The notes under the pieces are model-generated. The model saw only the letters and a list, made by a program, of their open reading frames with translations, did not search any database and had not been told where the DNA came from. A DNA stretch of 64,000 bases from Chrysoperla carnea (taxonomy: Eukaryota > Arthropoda > Insecta > Neuroptera > Chrysopidae): the NCBI RefSeq assembly GCF_905475395.1, contig NC_058340.1:70410181-70474180 (forward strand), written 5' to 3'. Position numbers and translations under genes: made by a program. This document shows, piece by piece, positions 10,738 through 22,426 of the stretch; the first letter of the stretch is position 1; each line of letters opens with the position of its first letter.

Positions 10738-13065
10738 TTATAAACCAACTTGAAATGATACTGGGTACGTGGTAAATGTTTTTAAATTGAGTACAGCAAC
10801 TGTTTGGGTTTTAGCAAATTCTGGTACGCATATAAGTTGAACTTCTTGATTTTCTGGTCCTGTAACAAACAAACAAAAATAACCATTAATGTTAGTTATC
10901 CCTATTTAAGTACAATACCCGTACGCCAATCATAACATCTAGAATTACCTTTATAAATTTTATTTTGATATTTTGCTTGATTTCCGGCAAATACTGTATG
11001 CGGACAATCCTTTATTATGAATGGATCTTTTGAATAATATGGATAACAACTTAAGGTATCTGGTGCTGTTGGACATAAATGACCCCATTGTACACATCGT
11101 TGTAACGCTTCTAACGGATCTTCAATATTACTGTAACTTAATATTGATTGTATTGGTTGACCTGAAGTGCCTGTAAATCAATAATTTTAACTTTAATAAG
11201 ACTCGGCTGTAGTGTTTTATTAAATATGGCTAAAATATAAGTAAAACCTTACCCAAAAATTTAAACCCATCCAGTTCGAATTCATATGGATTTGTAACTC
11301 CCTGAATCGTTGTAAATTTACTGGATTGTGGATACATACAATAATGCATGGGCTGTTGAGGTAACATATAATTTGTTGGATCAAATTCACCAGGCATAAT
11401 ATCCACTGGTACACACTGTACTAATTCTGATAACATTTGATCGAATAATTTAACAGCGTTAATTGTTTCATCCGTTTCATTTCCTTTACCCAATAATGAT
11501 TTTTTTACTTTATTATCTGCGGATGCACGAATTGAATTTCCTACAATTATCACACGACAAATTTTCGAAACTTCATTCAATTGATCCTTATTCGCAGATA
11601 ATCCAATTACCCAATCGATAAATAACTGTAACGCCATTAAACTATCTGTTTGATTTGCCATATCGATGCCCGAAATAAACACAACAAATCGATCATCGTT
11701 GAATATTGGCCTTTCAATTTGTTCAGAGCAATCGACAAACACGTATTCTTCAACCTTAAATTGTCCTAAACTAAGTTCACTACCTAAAATGGCACATGGA
11801 ACGCCCGTTACAATATCGTGAGCGCTTAAACCTTCATGTAATTGTACACGCTGTTGTTCGTTTTCTAAAATTAAAACATCCGAATCATCTGTGAAATGTG
11901 TTCGAATTGGTTGTGGAATAAGTTGACTTTCCTCGGCGATTTCTTTTAAAATTGATGGTTTCAATTTTTGTTCTTTATAAATAGTCCCTAAAACTATACA
12001 TAGACCAGGTTGATCGCCAGCATTTGCGAGTTCACAAATTGGATATTTTTTACCTAGAAAAAAATATCGAAAGCTATGATTAACATTTCCAGTTTGTGTG
12101 AACTTTCAGTCTTTATCTCAAAACCATTCGAATAGTTATTAAATCGATACGATTTTCGATTTTTTAGGCCACTCGGGCCTCTCTAAATTTCTGTTAGAAA
12201 ATGATCTCATTAAATGATACATATAAGCCATTTTTAGCAAGTGATTTAAGTAAACATTTACCAAAATCTCAGTATTCGTTGTGTGCGTAGTCATGGTAGG
12301 GATAATAAAATCGATGCCAGCGCTTCCAGTGACAAATTTTGGCGTTCAAGGAGGCTGTTGTTGACTAATTTGCAATTCTTTACATGTTAATGTTATAGAA
12401 AATGTCAAATTAAATTTATTGAAAAACACTAATTAATTAAACTTAATGCATTAAAAATTGTGAAAATAAGAAATCAAATTTCACAAATATTATTTTTCAA
12501 ATTATCATAATTATTTATTTAAATTTGTGAGACAATAATATTAAATTTTCAATGTAAGTTATAAATGCAATCCATACAATTATATATGCATCCATACAAT
12601 TCTATAATTAAAGTAGTGTATCGTTACCATGGAAACGCCTCCAAAAAAACTCACTCACGGTGCGAATATAAATATAAAATTACAGTAAAACTTACCAAAC
12701 TTCGGTAAATGTTTTTTTAAAATCAATTTTGCTAAAAATTGCTTGGTATACCAATTGCTTTTTGGCTCTTGTGTTCACCCTGTATGGCGTAAACCCCATG
12801 TAATATATGTAATTTTACCAAAAGTGAGTTAAGTAAACTTTTACTGAGATTTTAAAATTATTATAAATGTATTAATTTATAACTCACCCCATTTTTTCTC
12901 AATTCTCTCCAACAATCTATTTTTCACATCGATAAGTCGAGTCAAATAAATATGATAGTATTGTTTTGTAAAAGACTCTAAGGATGGCTTAAACCGGGTC
13001 GATAAATTACTATATTTACATTCTTTTCGAATCATTTCTTCTGAATTTTCTGTTTTTACAGGCAT
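10738..13065 (-). CDS. POLD2: DNA polymerase delta small (B) subunit
   Basis: Accessory B subunit of replicative polymerase delta; it bridges the catalytic subunit to the other subunits in the nucleus. Exons (minus strand): 12888-13065, 11253-12053, 10949-11170, 10738-10859. Phases agree and give 440 residues, close to the family's usual size. Family marks visible are the N-terminal SFTKQYYHIYLTRL segment, the OB-fold region GLCIVLGTIYKEQKLKPSIL, the conserved DIMPGEFDPTNYMLPQQPMH block of the inactive phosphoesterase fold, and the C-terminal CPTAPDTLSCYPY and PHTVFAGNQ blocks. The start is the only ATG opening the frame before the FTKQY block. Intron 1 carries a MITE (12272-12668). The gene lies head-to-head with the ADAP gene. 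Confidence 0.96.
12272..12668 (+). repeat. MITE-like repeat family, copy A (POLD2 intron 1)
   Basis: It shares nearly its full length with 60358-60700, from GTGTGCGTAGTCATGG to TTACCATGGAAACGCCTCC and GGTGCGAATA. A more diverged copy lies inverted at 13960-14310. The ends show a short imperfect inverted repeat (ATTCGTTGTGTGCG versus ATTCGCACCGTGAG). No ORF. Confidence 0.75.
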
Positions 13066-13343
13066 TTATGCTAAATTATAAATAATCTTGGGTTTCAAGT
13101 TTTCAAGGATTAAGAAAATTTAAACCGCGCAAATTAATAAATATTGACAGTAAGTACGTAAATAAGGAGCACCAACTATATGAAAACTAAATTTCGTGTC
13201 TGCTTACACGGTACCAGTCAAACATACATTATTTATTATAGATACTCTTCACCGAACGATTTCTTGAATTTTTTTTTGGGGTCCGTTTTCAACTTATTTT
13301 CGGCGTCAGAATTCGTTGCGTTCGAAGTATGGTACCTACATTT

Positions 13344-13765
13344 CAGGGCTGCCAGTAGAGCCAACTTATTTTATACCGCTCGGTCACTGAAATTATACAG
13401 AATCAAATCTCATTATACAAAGCGACAAAATTGTTTAAAAAAACAGTTCCAGTAGCAAGTGGCGCTGGGTTAAAAAGTCACTTTTACGTTTACTTGTAAT
13501 GCTAACGAATATTACTCTGAGAGCGCCAATTTCGATTAGAATAGTTTTCGAAAGAGCGACAAGCTCATCACGCTATCTACGATTAAGAAATGTTCGATCT
13601 CTCGTTATCTCAAATAATCGGTATTTTAACTCTCACAAAATTTACTTCACGTTTGAATTTTTATTTTTGTATCCAATTATACGAGGCAATCTGTTATACA
13701 AACTGGATACATAAAATAAACATATTATACCCTTTTTGTATCCATTATACAATCTGGCAGCCCTG
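13344..13765. mobile_element. hAT-type MITE, intact copy
   Basis: Inverted ends CAGGGCTGCCAG / CTGGCAGCCCTG are perfect over 12 bp and flanked by a perfect 8-bp target duplication, CTACATTT (13336-13343 and 13766-13773). An 8-bp duplication with CAGGG ends is characteristic of hAT transposons. At 422 bp with no transposase it is non-autonomous. The copy at 41582-42410 is the same element with another element inserted in it. It lies just upstream of POLD2, in the shared POLD2/ADAP intergenic region. Confidence 0.9.
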
Positions 13766-13959
13766 CTACATTTCAAATGATACACGTTCCAAAGCAAATC
13801 AATCTTAAACCACTGGTGGGAGTCGTCACGAGAGGGCCCAAATACAGTAAATGAATTATCGTCTCGCCAAAATATAATATTTATGCGAATCTGACCTCAA
13901 TCAGCTAACTCCTGCAAGGGTTATAGGATTTTAAACAGACGCACCAAAGACGTACATGT

Positions 13960-14310
13960 TGGCACTGTGCATGAGTTTTATTTCAGACGTTTCCATAGTA
14001 ACACTATTTTATTAATATAATTGTATGGATAGACATATAAGTTTAAGGTTTGTATATATGGTTTATAATGAAAATTTAATACTATTTTCTAACTAATTTA
14101 AATAAGTAATTATGTTAATTTACATTTAAAAATATAATTTATGCAATTTCGTCTCTTATTTTCATAATTTTTTATGCAACAAGCTTAATTAATTGTTTTT
14201 TATCATTAATTTTGACATTGACATTTATTATAGCATTTCCATGTAAACAATTAAAAATTAGTCTCCTTCGCTAAAATTATCTATTGGAAGCGCTCCATTT
14301 TAACGTGTAA
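13960..14310 (-). repeat. MITE-like repeat family, copy B (diverged, inverted)
   Basis: The reverse complement aligns along most of its length with copy A, for example the CAGCGCTTCCA, GACTAATTT, TTAATTAA, GAAAATAAG and ATGGAAACG blocks in the same order. Together with copy A it forms an inverted pair around POLD2 exon 1 and its upstream region. Confidence 0.65.
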
Positions 14311-14846
14311 ATAAATTAGATATCGTGTTAATAGACATATAAAAAAAAAAAAACATAAATTCCCCTAAAATTATTAGCTTTCACATTAGTCATAAGAAGA
14401 AATTGAAGCAATATACAAAGTTCCGTGTTTATGTTGAAATTTTTTCCAAAAATATCCAGTTTTTCTATGTAATTTTTGATTAAAAGTGTTTGAAAATAAG
14501 TGTTGAATGTTTTGAAAATAATTATAACAATTATAAACTAAAATTACGCCTGAAATTAACAAGAATATAAAATATTTAAAAAAAATTTATAAACATTACT
14601 TAATTATAATTCATATAAGGAAATTTGCTGATAAAATAAGTAGAGTGATTTTCCTGTTTTGAAGGCTGAAATAAATAATAAAATAAATGTTTTTTTTTTT
14701 TAATGAGTGAAGTAAGACTTCATAATAAAAATAAATAATAACGATGTATTACGAAATGTCATTCGGTCAATGTTCGCTACGTCATACTTAAATAGCAAGT
14801 GGCTTATGTGTGTATATGTATGTATCATCAAGTAAAAAGTTTTACG
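14311..14846. other. AT-rich upstream region of ADAP
   Basis: No ORF or recognised repeat. This is the proximal part of the 1.8-kb divergent intergenic region shared by POLD2 and ADAP, so it should hold the ADAP promoter and 5' UTR. I see no firm core-promoter motif. Confidence 0.4.
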
Positions 14847-17800
14847 ATGGCGGATAGAAATGAGAAAGTGTTAATGGAATTATTAAAAAAACCGGGTAAC
14901 AATGAATGTGCCGATTGTGGTAGTAAAAGTAAGTGTCATTCATAATTTTATCCAAAAACAATTCAAAATTTTTATGTCATCATCAAAACATTTGATGTGT
15001 GTTGTGTATATTATATGAAATCTAGGAAATTCATGTGTATTGGGTGATACATGATATATATATTTTGATTGATATTTTAAACTACTTCTGTCTTTAGCTT
15101 GGGGGCGTTTACATTTTTATTTATTTATTTATATTGCGTGAAACATTATTGTTTATGTCATTTTTATTGAATATGTATATATGTATAAATTTGTAATATT
15201 CTATTATTATTATACAGAGTGGTGGAAAAGTTACGCATGTGTTTAAAATTGGAATAACTTTCTACAAATAATTAATTTTATTATTTTAACTATATGCATA
15301 AACCTGGGAAATTTTATATATTTCGATCCCTTGTGTAAGATTCTTGTAAAAATCAAATTTTGTAGTTGTCATGTTTATTTGTTTATGTTGTCACATATTC
15401 TAAGACACTTGGCTTGACAGTCGGTTGAAGGTAGGTTAGGTTAGATTAGGTTAGAGTGGCTGTCCTGGGGTGGGACACACTTAGACCATAGGGTCCGTTG
15501 TGATACCGTAAATGGGTTGGCCCATCCCCGGCCAGTACTCCATGAACCATTTGGAGCTGTTTAAGAACAGCAGGAAGGCTTTGACGTCGACTGACTTTAG
15601 GTCGGAGAGGTCGTCAAAGAGAGGCTGGCTCAAGTAAGTCCATCTCCTCATGACAAGAGCTGGGCAGTGACAGAGAAGATGAGGCATTGTCTCTTCCTCG
15701 TCATCACTGTGACAGCTCCTGCAGTAGTCGTGATACACTGCCAGGCCTAAGCGTTCCGCATGCTTGCCGCCCAGCCAGTGTCCTGTGATAGCCGCAACAA
15801 CTTTGCGAACAGAGGCCCTTGGAAGTGATATGAGAACTTCGGAACGTCTGCGATTGTACTCAGACCATATCTGTCTTGTAGTACCACAAGTACGTTCTTC
15901 CCTCCATCTAAGATTTGCCTTTTTCAGGATATCCTCTTTCAGGAGTAACTTGCAGTTCGCAAATGGAACTCCCGGATATTTATTGATGCTTGTGTCCGGC
16001 AGCATCGTGCCATTTCTGGCAAGCTCGTCGGCTTCACAATTTCCTGGAATGTCCCTGTGTCCCGGTATCCATACCAGGTCTACATTCATTCGTTCCGCCA
16101 GCTCATTTAAGAACGTACGCCAGTCCTGTGCTACCTTTTACGGTTGAAGGTAAAAGACGTAACTCTTTCGTTGTAGTCGGGTAAAAATAGAAATGAACTA
16201 TTTCAGTACGGAACAAAATCGTCCAAATTTTTACGCTTTTAGAATCTGTAATAAAAATATTAAAATTAACTGTAGAAAGTTATTATATGCGTGATTTTTG
16301 CGCTATCCCGTATTATTACATAAATTTATTGTATCTATTTAGATATTTTAAATCTATTTTAGAAAAGGTTAGAAATATGAATTGTAGAAAATAATTTTAG
16401 AAATACTTAACTATCCGTTTATTATCTTATCAAGATTCACAATACATGGTTTTTCCAACAAAAACAAAGTATAAGAGTATTTGGACTATAGACCGGCATA
16501 ACCACAATAAAATTCTTTTCAAAAAAATTTGCTTATTGTGTTACGATATTGTGGCGTTACTATTTTATGATTTATTTGGTTTTTTTAATGTCTCATGTAA
16601 AGATGACTCACGCTAGAAACATGCTTGTGTACAAATATAATCACACATAAGAATTAACTGTTGATGTATTTAAAATTTCCCAATATCTTGACCTCTGACC
16701 TTCCTTCAGAGGCCAACACTTCAAAATGTATGATAATTTGTACATTTCTTCACTATCTAATTTTTACCCCAACGACGGCGAGTTATGTATTTAACAGGTA
16801 TGTATGTATATGGTTCATCTGTTCCCTCATAGTTTTCTAAACTCTTTATCATAATTTGACAAATGAAGTTGGTCGCTTTCACGCAAAAACTACCCAATGG
16901 ATTTAAATGAAACTGTACAACAATGTAGCTCATACATCAGAATATAACTAAAAATTTCGAGAGATATCTACATATTCTGTAACACTCTGTATTAATACTG
17001 ATTTTGTTTTGTTTATTGATGTTAATTAATATCTATAGAGGTCATTATATAATTTATAAGTGGATGACTCATATCAATTAATAAGAGAGAAATGGAATGA
17101 TTGTTTTTTGTCCTCTTTTATTCATATCGATAAGATACGTCTCGAAAATGAAATTTAAAATTAAAAGAAATATCCGAAGAATCCTTCCCATTTTTCAATT
17201 CTTAGAAACAATTTATAGTTGTCTTGTCATATGTCATTGAATGTCAGATCTTCAGTTACGTTATCTAATGCTTTGCTCCCAATTTTCTATTTTCCTGCCT
17301 GATGCAATTTCAGGCGAAACTACAGTTACTTCACTCAAGCAAGTTTCAAGTATGTGTTTATCATTTAAAAAAACCTGTGGTGTCCCACGGTCTATAATGG
17401 ACCGTGACAACCCTAAAATAAAATTAGATTTTTGGATCTTTTGGTTAAAAATGTTTGGTTTTCAGATCCGGTATGGGCATCATATAATATTGGTATATTC
17501 GTGTGTACACGTTGCGCAGGCGTACATCGAGGAATGGGAGCACATATTAGTAAAGTAAAACATTTAAAATTAGATCGATGGGAAGATTCACAAATTGAAC
17601 GAATGAAAGAAGTGGGAAATAAAGTGGCAAGACTAAAATACGAAGAAAGAGTACCACCATGTTACCGAAGGCCTACCGAAGATGATCCTCAGTTAGTATA
17701 CTCAGTTATGTTTTTGCAGGATATGCTTGGAGGATCACAAAACCTCTACTAATGTTATTTGTGTCCTTGCAAAGTCTCCAGTGAGTTGGACACAAGACGT

Positions 17801-19132
17801 TATAATTGAAACTAGGTTAGGTTAGGTTAGGTTAGAGTGGCTGTCCTGGGGGTCCATTATGATACCGAAAAATGGTTGGTCCATCCCTGATCCTTACTCC
17901 ATGAACCATTTGGGGCTGTTTAAGAACAGCAGGGTCAACCCTAATAGCTCAGTTGGTTAAAGCGTAACCAATTAGCGGATTCGATTTCCGACGTTACAAA
18001 AATTAATTTCATTAATGGTTGTGATGGGGTGGTGGGATAATGGTGCATAGTATATGCATGAAGGAGGTACACTCAGTCTCTCAAAGATAATTATGTCCTG
18101 ATAAATGAAATTACCAGCGAAAAACATGGTATCACAATGGGCCCTATGGCCTAAGTGTGTCTTTCGTGGACAGCCAATATAACCTAAACTTATCTAACCT
18201 AAGTACAGCGGAAGTGCTTTGACGTCAACGGACTTGAGGTCAAATAGATCGTTAGAAAAAGCTGACTAAAGTGGGCACATTCCCCATAGCAAAGCTGGAC
18301 TTGATTACATATTCCTTATTTGATTCCTAATGGTTGTTAAATTTTTCCAGAGTATTAGTTGAACAATGGATAAAAGCGAAATATCAGCGTGAAGAATTTT
18401 GCCACCCAGAACGACAGCAATTGTATATAAACGGGCATATGGAGGGATTTTTAATGAAACGTGGCAAAGAAGATAGTCGATTTCACCCTCGAAAATTTAT
18501 ATTAAACGAAACCGAAGATACATTAAAATATCATGTAAAAGAGCGTAAAGATCCGAAAGCAGTTTTACGAATATCAGAATTAAATGTTGCATTCGCACCA
18601 GAAAAAATTGGAAATTTAAATTCATTACAAATAACATTTATCAAAGATGGATCAACGCGACACATTTACGTGTACCATGACGACCCAGAGACAATTACAA
18701 ATTGGTACATGGCAATACGATGTGCGAAATTACATCGATTGCAAGTTGCGTTTCCAAGTGCAAGCGAAAGTGATTTAGTTGGACATTTAACAAAAGATTT
18801 TGCCAAAGAAGGATGGTTATGGAAAACGGGACCAAGGAGTAGTGACGGATACAAGAAACGATGGTTTACACTTGACAATCGTAAATTAATGTATCATGAC
18901 GAACCGCTAGATGCACACCCGAAAGGGGAAATATTTTTAGGGCATAACTCAGAAGGTTATAGTGTACATAGTGGAGTGACAGCAGGCACGAAGGATCAAG
19001 GTTTCTCATTTACGTTAAAGACCCCGGAACGTACGTTTAATTTATCGGCAACGACAGAAGCAGATCGAGATCATTGGATTGAAGTTATACAACGGGTACT
19101 TGAAAAACCACTTACACCGCAAGACACATCAA
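14847..19132 (+). CDS. ADAP1: ArfGAP with dual PH domains (centaurin-alpha/ADAP), last exon not secured
   Basis: GTPase-activating protein for Arf that is recruited to membranes by PIP3/inositol-phosphate binding. Exons: 14847-14928, 17466-17691, 18351-19132; phases agree and give 363 residues plus one nucleotide. The ArfGAP zinc finger is C21-x2-C24-x16-C41-x2-C44 with the catalytic arginine in GVHRG (R49), and the Cys set is split by intron 1. PH1 spans about residues 133-230, with basic KRGKEDSRFHPRK in the first loop. PH2 spans about 255-354, with KTGPRSSDGYKKRW. The PH2 exon ends at a GTAAGT donor after TPQDTS. The family normally continues about ten residues, so a short terminal exon is missing. 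A weak candidate is 19353-19375; reading through gives a stop at 19203. Intron 1 holds a LINE; intron 2 holds a LINE with a SINE inside it. Confidence 0.94.
15434..16140 (-). mobile_element. 5'-truncated non-LTR retrotransposon (RNase H end) with 12-bp TSD
   Basis: It is flanked by perfect 12-bp duplications CGGTTGAAGGTA (15422-15433, 16141-16152), proof of insertion at this site. An open frame on the minus strand (16137-15481, open at the truncated end) encodes the C-terminal part of a LINE polyprotein. It has an RNase H-like WIPGH..I.GN..AD.LA motif, then a Cys/His segment C-x2-C-x11-H-x3-C near YCRSCHSDDEEETMPHLLCH. The 3' UTR is under 60 bp and ends in TAACC-type repeats instead of poly(A). 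The frame is still open, so the insertion is recent. It lies antisense in ADAP intron 1. Confidence 0.93.
17813..18300 (-). mobile_element. Second LINE 3' fragment, split by a SINE (ADAP intron 2)
   Basis: Segments 17813-17933 and 18205-18300 align in order with the 3' end of the LINE at 15434-16140 (GAGTGGCTGTCCTGGG, CATGAACCATTTGG, CTGTTTAAGAACAGCAGG, then GCTTTGACGTC). The SINE at 17934-18204 interrupts it. The low-coordinate end carries four to five TTAGG units. It is more decayed than the first copy and does not encode protein. Confidence 0.85.
17934..18204 (+). mobile_element. tRNA-derived SINE, copy A, inserted in a LINE
   Basis: The head has a RNA polymerase III A box (TAGCTCAGTTGG) and a B-box-like GATTCGATTTCC at tRNA-like spacing. 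A non-tRNA body follows, then a tail of about 70 bp that matches the 3' end of the neighbouring LINE (GGTATCACAA, CCCTATGG, CTAAGTGTGTC, GGACAGCCA, then TAACCTAA repeats). It is flanked by ACAGCAGG / ACAGCGG from the interrupted LINE, an approximate 8-bp target duplication. A copy in the other orientation is at 51503-51782. Confidence 0.88.
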
Positions 19133-19203
19133 GTAAGTTACTTATTTTAACTAAACAAAAACGCGTGTGTGCTGATTTTTTTTGCTTTAAATGTGGATGT
19201 TAA

Positions 19204-22125
19204 AACAATAATCATTAATTTATTTTTGCTTGAACTATTTTTCTAAAATAATTAATTCATTCTGATTGAACAATGGATATCAAAAGACGCCATTTATCAT
19301 CAAACATTCTATAAAAATTACAAAATTTGTTAATACTCGATAATCATTCCAGACGCTCTAAGAAATTTGATATAAAATTCGATGAATTTTATGACACGAG
19401 TATGAATTTTCTGAATGTATCAAAGATGGCTTCCATTGACATCCAATGTACAATTTACACGACTTAGACTAATCCATTTCGAAAAGTTTGTATTATGTAC
19501 AATTGAATTATTTTATAATTAAATTTTTCAAGATGTATTTTTAATGTAAGTCTTAAAATCGATACAATTATTTCTTGATCAATCCGATACTGATTGATCA
19601 TTGCTCCAAAAAAAAGAAAATTTTTATTTATTTAAAAAAAAAATAATAATTAAACCAAAGATTAATAATTACTATTAATGAATATTTATTATAATTTTAA
19701 AATGTACGTCGAATTTATATATAGATACTTTAACGCGTGTAAATTTTTCATAGAATTGTACGAAAAATTTACACCAAATTAGCCGAATTTTGAATGATTA
19801 ATTTTAACATATTGAAATCGAAAACCTCGCTGTACTATTTAAATAATATCAGAATTTCAATCTTAGAAAAAAATTAAGTATGAATTTTAATCGAATATTA
19901 ATTAAGAATCTCTTTATTTGCTAAGATCGAATCTTATTGTATATAATCGTGTTTTCAGTCCTCTGTTTAGTCCTAAGGTTTTTACGATAACTAAGATGAT
20001 TAAGTCAAGAAAAGTATATAAATCAACGGGGAACTGTAACTGTACAAACTTTATGGGAAAAATTTTTCGTTGGATTCAAAAATAATCGAAATATGGTAGC
20101 TTATTTTTCGATCCCAATTCAGATATTCAAATGCCTTGAAAAGCATTATTTCTGGCTGAGATCAAACATTCAGCTAATCTACATAATGAATGGCGTGTAT
20201 GAAAATAAATTCGTCCTTGAATTTTCCTTCCAAAAATGTTTTCTAAAAAAATTGTCTTATTAAAATTTGTATTTTCACGACTTATCACTAAAAATAGAAA
20301 TCTTCCAATTCTTCTCAAGCAAATATGCTAGATATGCTTTCGAACTTAAGTGGTCACTTGATTACCATCGAAAATTTTCCCCTAAAGTTTCTGCAAGATC
20401 CTTTCAACTAAAGATGAGATTCCATTGCTGCGACAAATAATAAAGTCCGATTTGACCAAGCGTTAGTTTTTGGAAGTTTCCGATTGGTTAATGCCTACTA
20501 CAAATGTTTGTTACAACAATGGAGCTTGAATAGAGTAGAATCCTCCCCCCTACGAAAATTTGATTGGGTGCCCTCGTATTTAAGTATCATTTACATTATA
20601 AAATTTCACCAAAAATCAATCTTAACCATTTTTGCACAAATCGGATTCTGAAGGAAAGCATATGCAAAATAAATTCAAGCAAGAGAAAATACGCATGAGG
20701 CCAAGATCCATTGAAAGAAACTCTCAAAAAAGTAGAAGTAAAAGTTCACTTATCTAATACTCAATTATTCACAGATCTAGTATAATAAATGTAGATTGCT
20801 GTCATATTTTGCATATTATAATTCTTTCAGATCTTGCACGAATAAATTAAACAAAACTATTTTATAGTGTAATTTTTCCAAATGTATATTTATTTTTTTC
20901 ATAAATATTTTAAAGCAGTCTTTGGATAGACATGCGCACTTGTATCATTGCCAGTATATTTATTTCTTTAAAGAAATTCAATTGTATATAATAAATTATT
21001 GATTATAATTTAATTAATTAGTATTATAGGTTAGGACGTTTCAAAACGGCTAGTAATTTTTACAAATTTTTCTTCTATCAAAATTTTCATAGTCAAGAGA
21101 CTTCTATTTCAGTACGGAAAATCAAAATGATAAGATACTTGCTGCTTAAATTATTGTTAAGGTTTTACTGGCATTTTGGGGTTACAATAATACCTGACCT
21201 GCATGTTTGTTTCATTTTCTTTTCATAATTTCATTTTTACATCAAAATTCAAAAAATCCCTTGTCGAGTAATTACATTTTTCAAGGTTTCCTGAAAGATA
21301 AGTTCTCTATTATGCAAATTTTCGTAGAGAAAAAAATATTAGATACGATTTTAACAAAAGCCGCTCAAATTTTCAGAATAAGCCGTTTTGAAATAACTGT
21401 TAAATACTAAACCACAGCCCTAGACCTATTAATATGTTCGAAACAATTAAGATAAATTTTGTTTAATCATTTTAATAATTTATTTCATTATTTTTTTTTT
21501 TTTTGTCACTCATTATTTTTGTGTATATAAATAATAATTAAAAAAAAAAATTTATCATAATTAAATTAATATTTTTTAAATCAATTTTCTGCATTAATTT
21601 TTGTTATTCATTGTAAATTATTTTCACCATTTTCCTTGCAGCTAATAATAATAATAATATATTAATTCAAAAATAACGCTATTAATCAACATGGCCGCCG
21701 TCTCGTGCTTAACTTATTCATTTGTTTATGTTATTTTTTCATATTAACATAGTAAATAGATTGTCTCATTATTTTTAACATTTTATTAACATTCTATAAA
21801 CCAGGATTGCCACACATAACAATTAGGAAAATTTTTGGGAAAACACATCATGTTATAAACTTTCGAGAAAGTATTATGATAGAGTCATTTTTTGTTGAAT
21901 TAATGATTTTGATTTTTCATATCGATCCAACGAAATTGGTCCTTATACCTAATGTAACCGGAAATCTAAACATTCGTACCTGATTTATTTAGATACAAAC
22001 TACAAATGGTCAATTCCAGGTTTAAGAATTGCATAGTGGAAAAGTTTGTAGGAGCGATAAACAATCTAGTCTATTACGAAGGAATATTACTTCAGGTACA
22101 CCGTTTGACAACTAATAATTTTTAT
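19204..22125. other. Long AT-rich intergenic region after ADAP
   Basis: No ORF with coding character on either strand. It includes the presumed ADAP terminal exon and 3' UTR. Around 21690 a short frame opens with a good context (ATGGCCGCCGTC) but closes after 18 codons. Confidence 0.4.
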
Positions 22126-22426
22126 ACAGAGTGCCTTTTTTAATTTTACATATGGTTGAAACTCGGAAAATAACTTTTATCGGTAAAAATGTTTCAAACG
22201 AAAAATGTTGGGTGTGCAGGCGCATGTCTTGCAAAAATTAAACTTGACCTAGGTAATCGATTTGAATCGAAGTGAGGTTTTAATTGAATCTGAAAACTTG
22301 GATCGAATTCGATGCCGATATTAGATGTGTCCCCTTCAAACTAGCATTTTTCGTTTGATGTATTTTCCTCGATTAAATTTATTTATCGAGTTTCAAGCAT
22401 ATGTTAATTCAAAAAAAGCACCCTGT
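22126..22426. repeat. MITE with ACAGRGTG ends, copy 1
   Basis: The ends are imperfect inverted repeats of about 28 bp (ACAGAGTGCCTTTTTT... and ...AAAAAAAGCACCCTGT, continuing into CATATG on both sides). The body after the left end (GGTTGAAACTCGG, TTTCAAACGAAAAAT) matches the element at 45227-45656. No coding capacity. Confidence 0.75.

Noticed and set aside
15764-16147. Plus-strand ORF of 127 codons
   Set aside because: It lies antisense to the LINE RNase H frame and has no coding features of its own.
17942-18000. tRNA gene suggested by TAGCTCAGTTGGTTAAAGCG and a B-box-like segment
   Set aside because: The acceptor stem does not pair, and the sequence continues into a SINE body with a LINE-like tail; a second copy with target duplications exists at 51503-51782.
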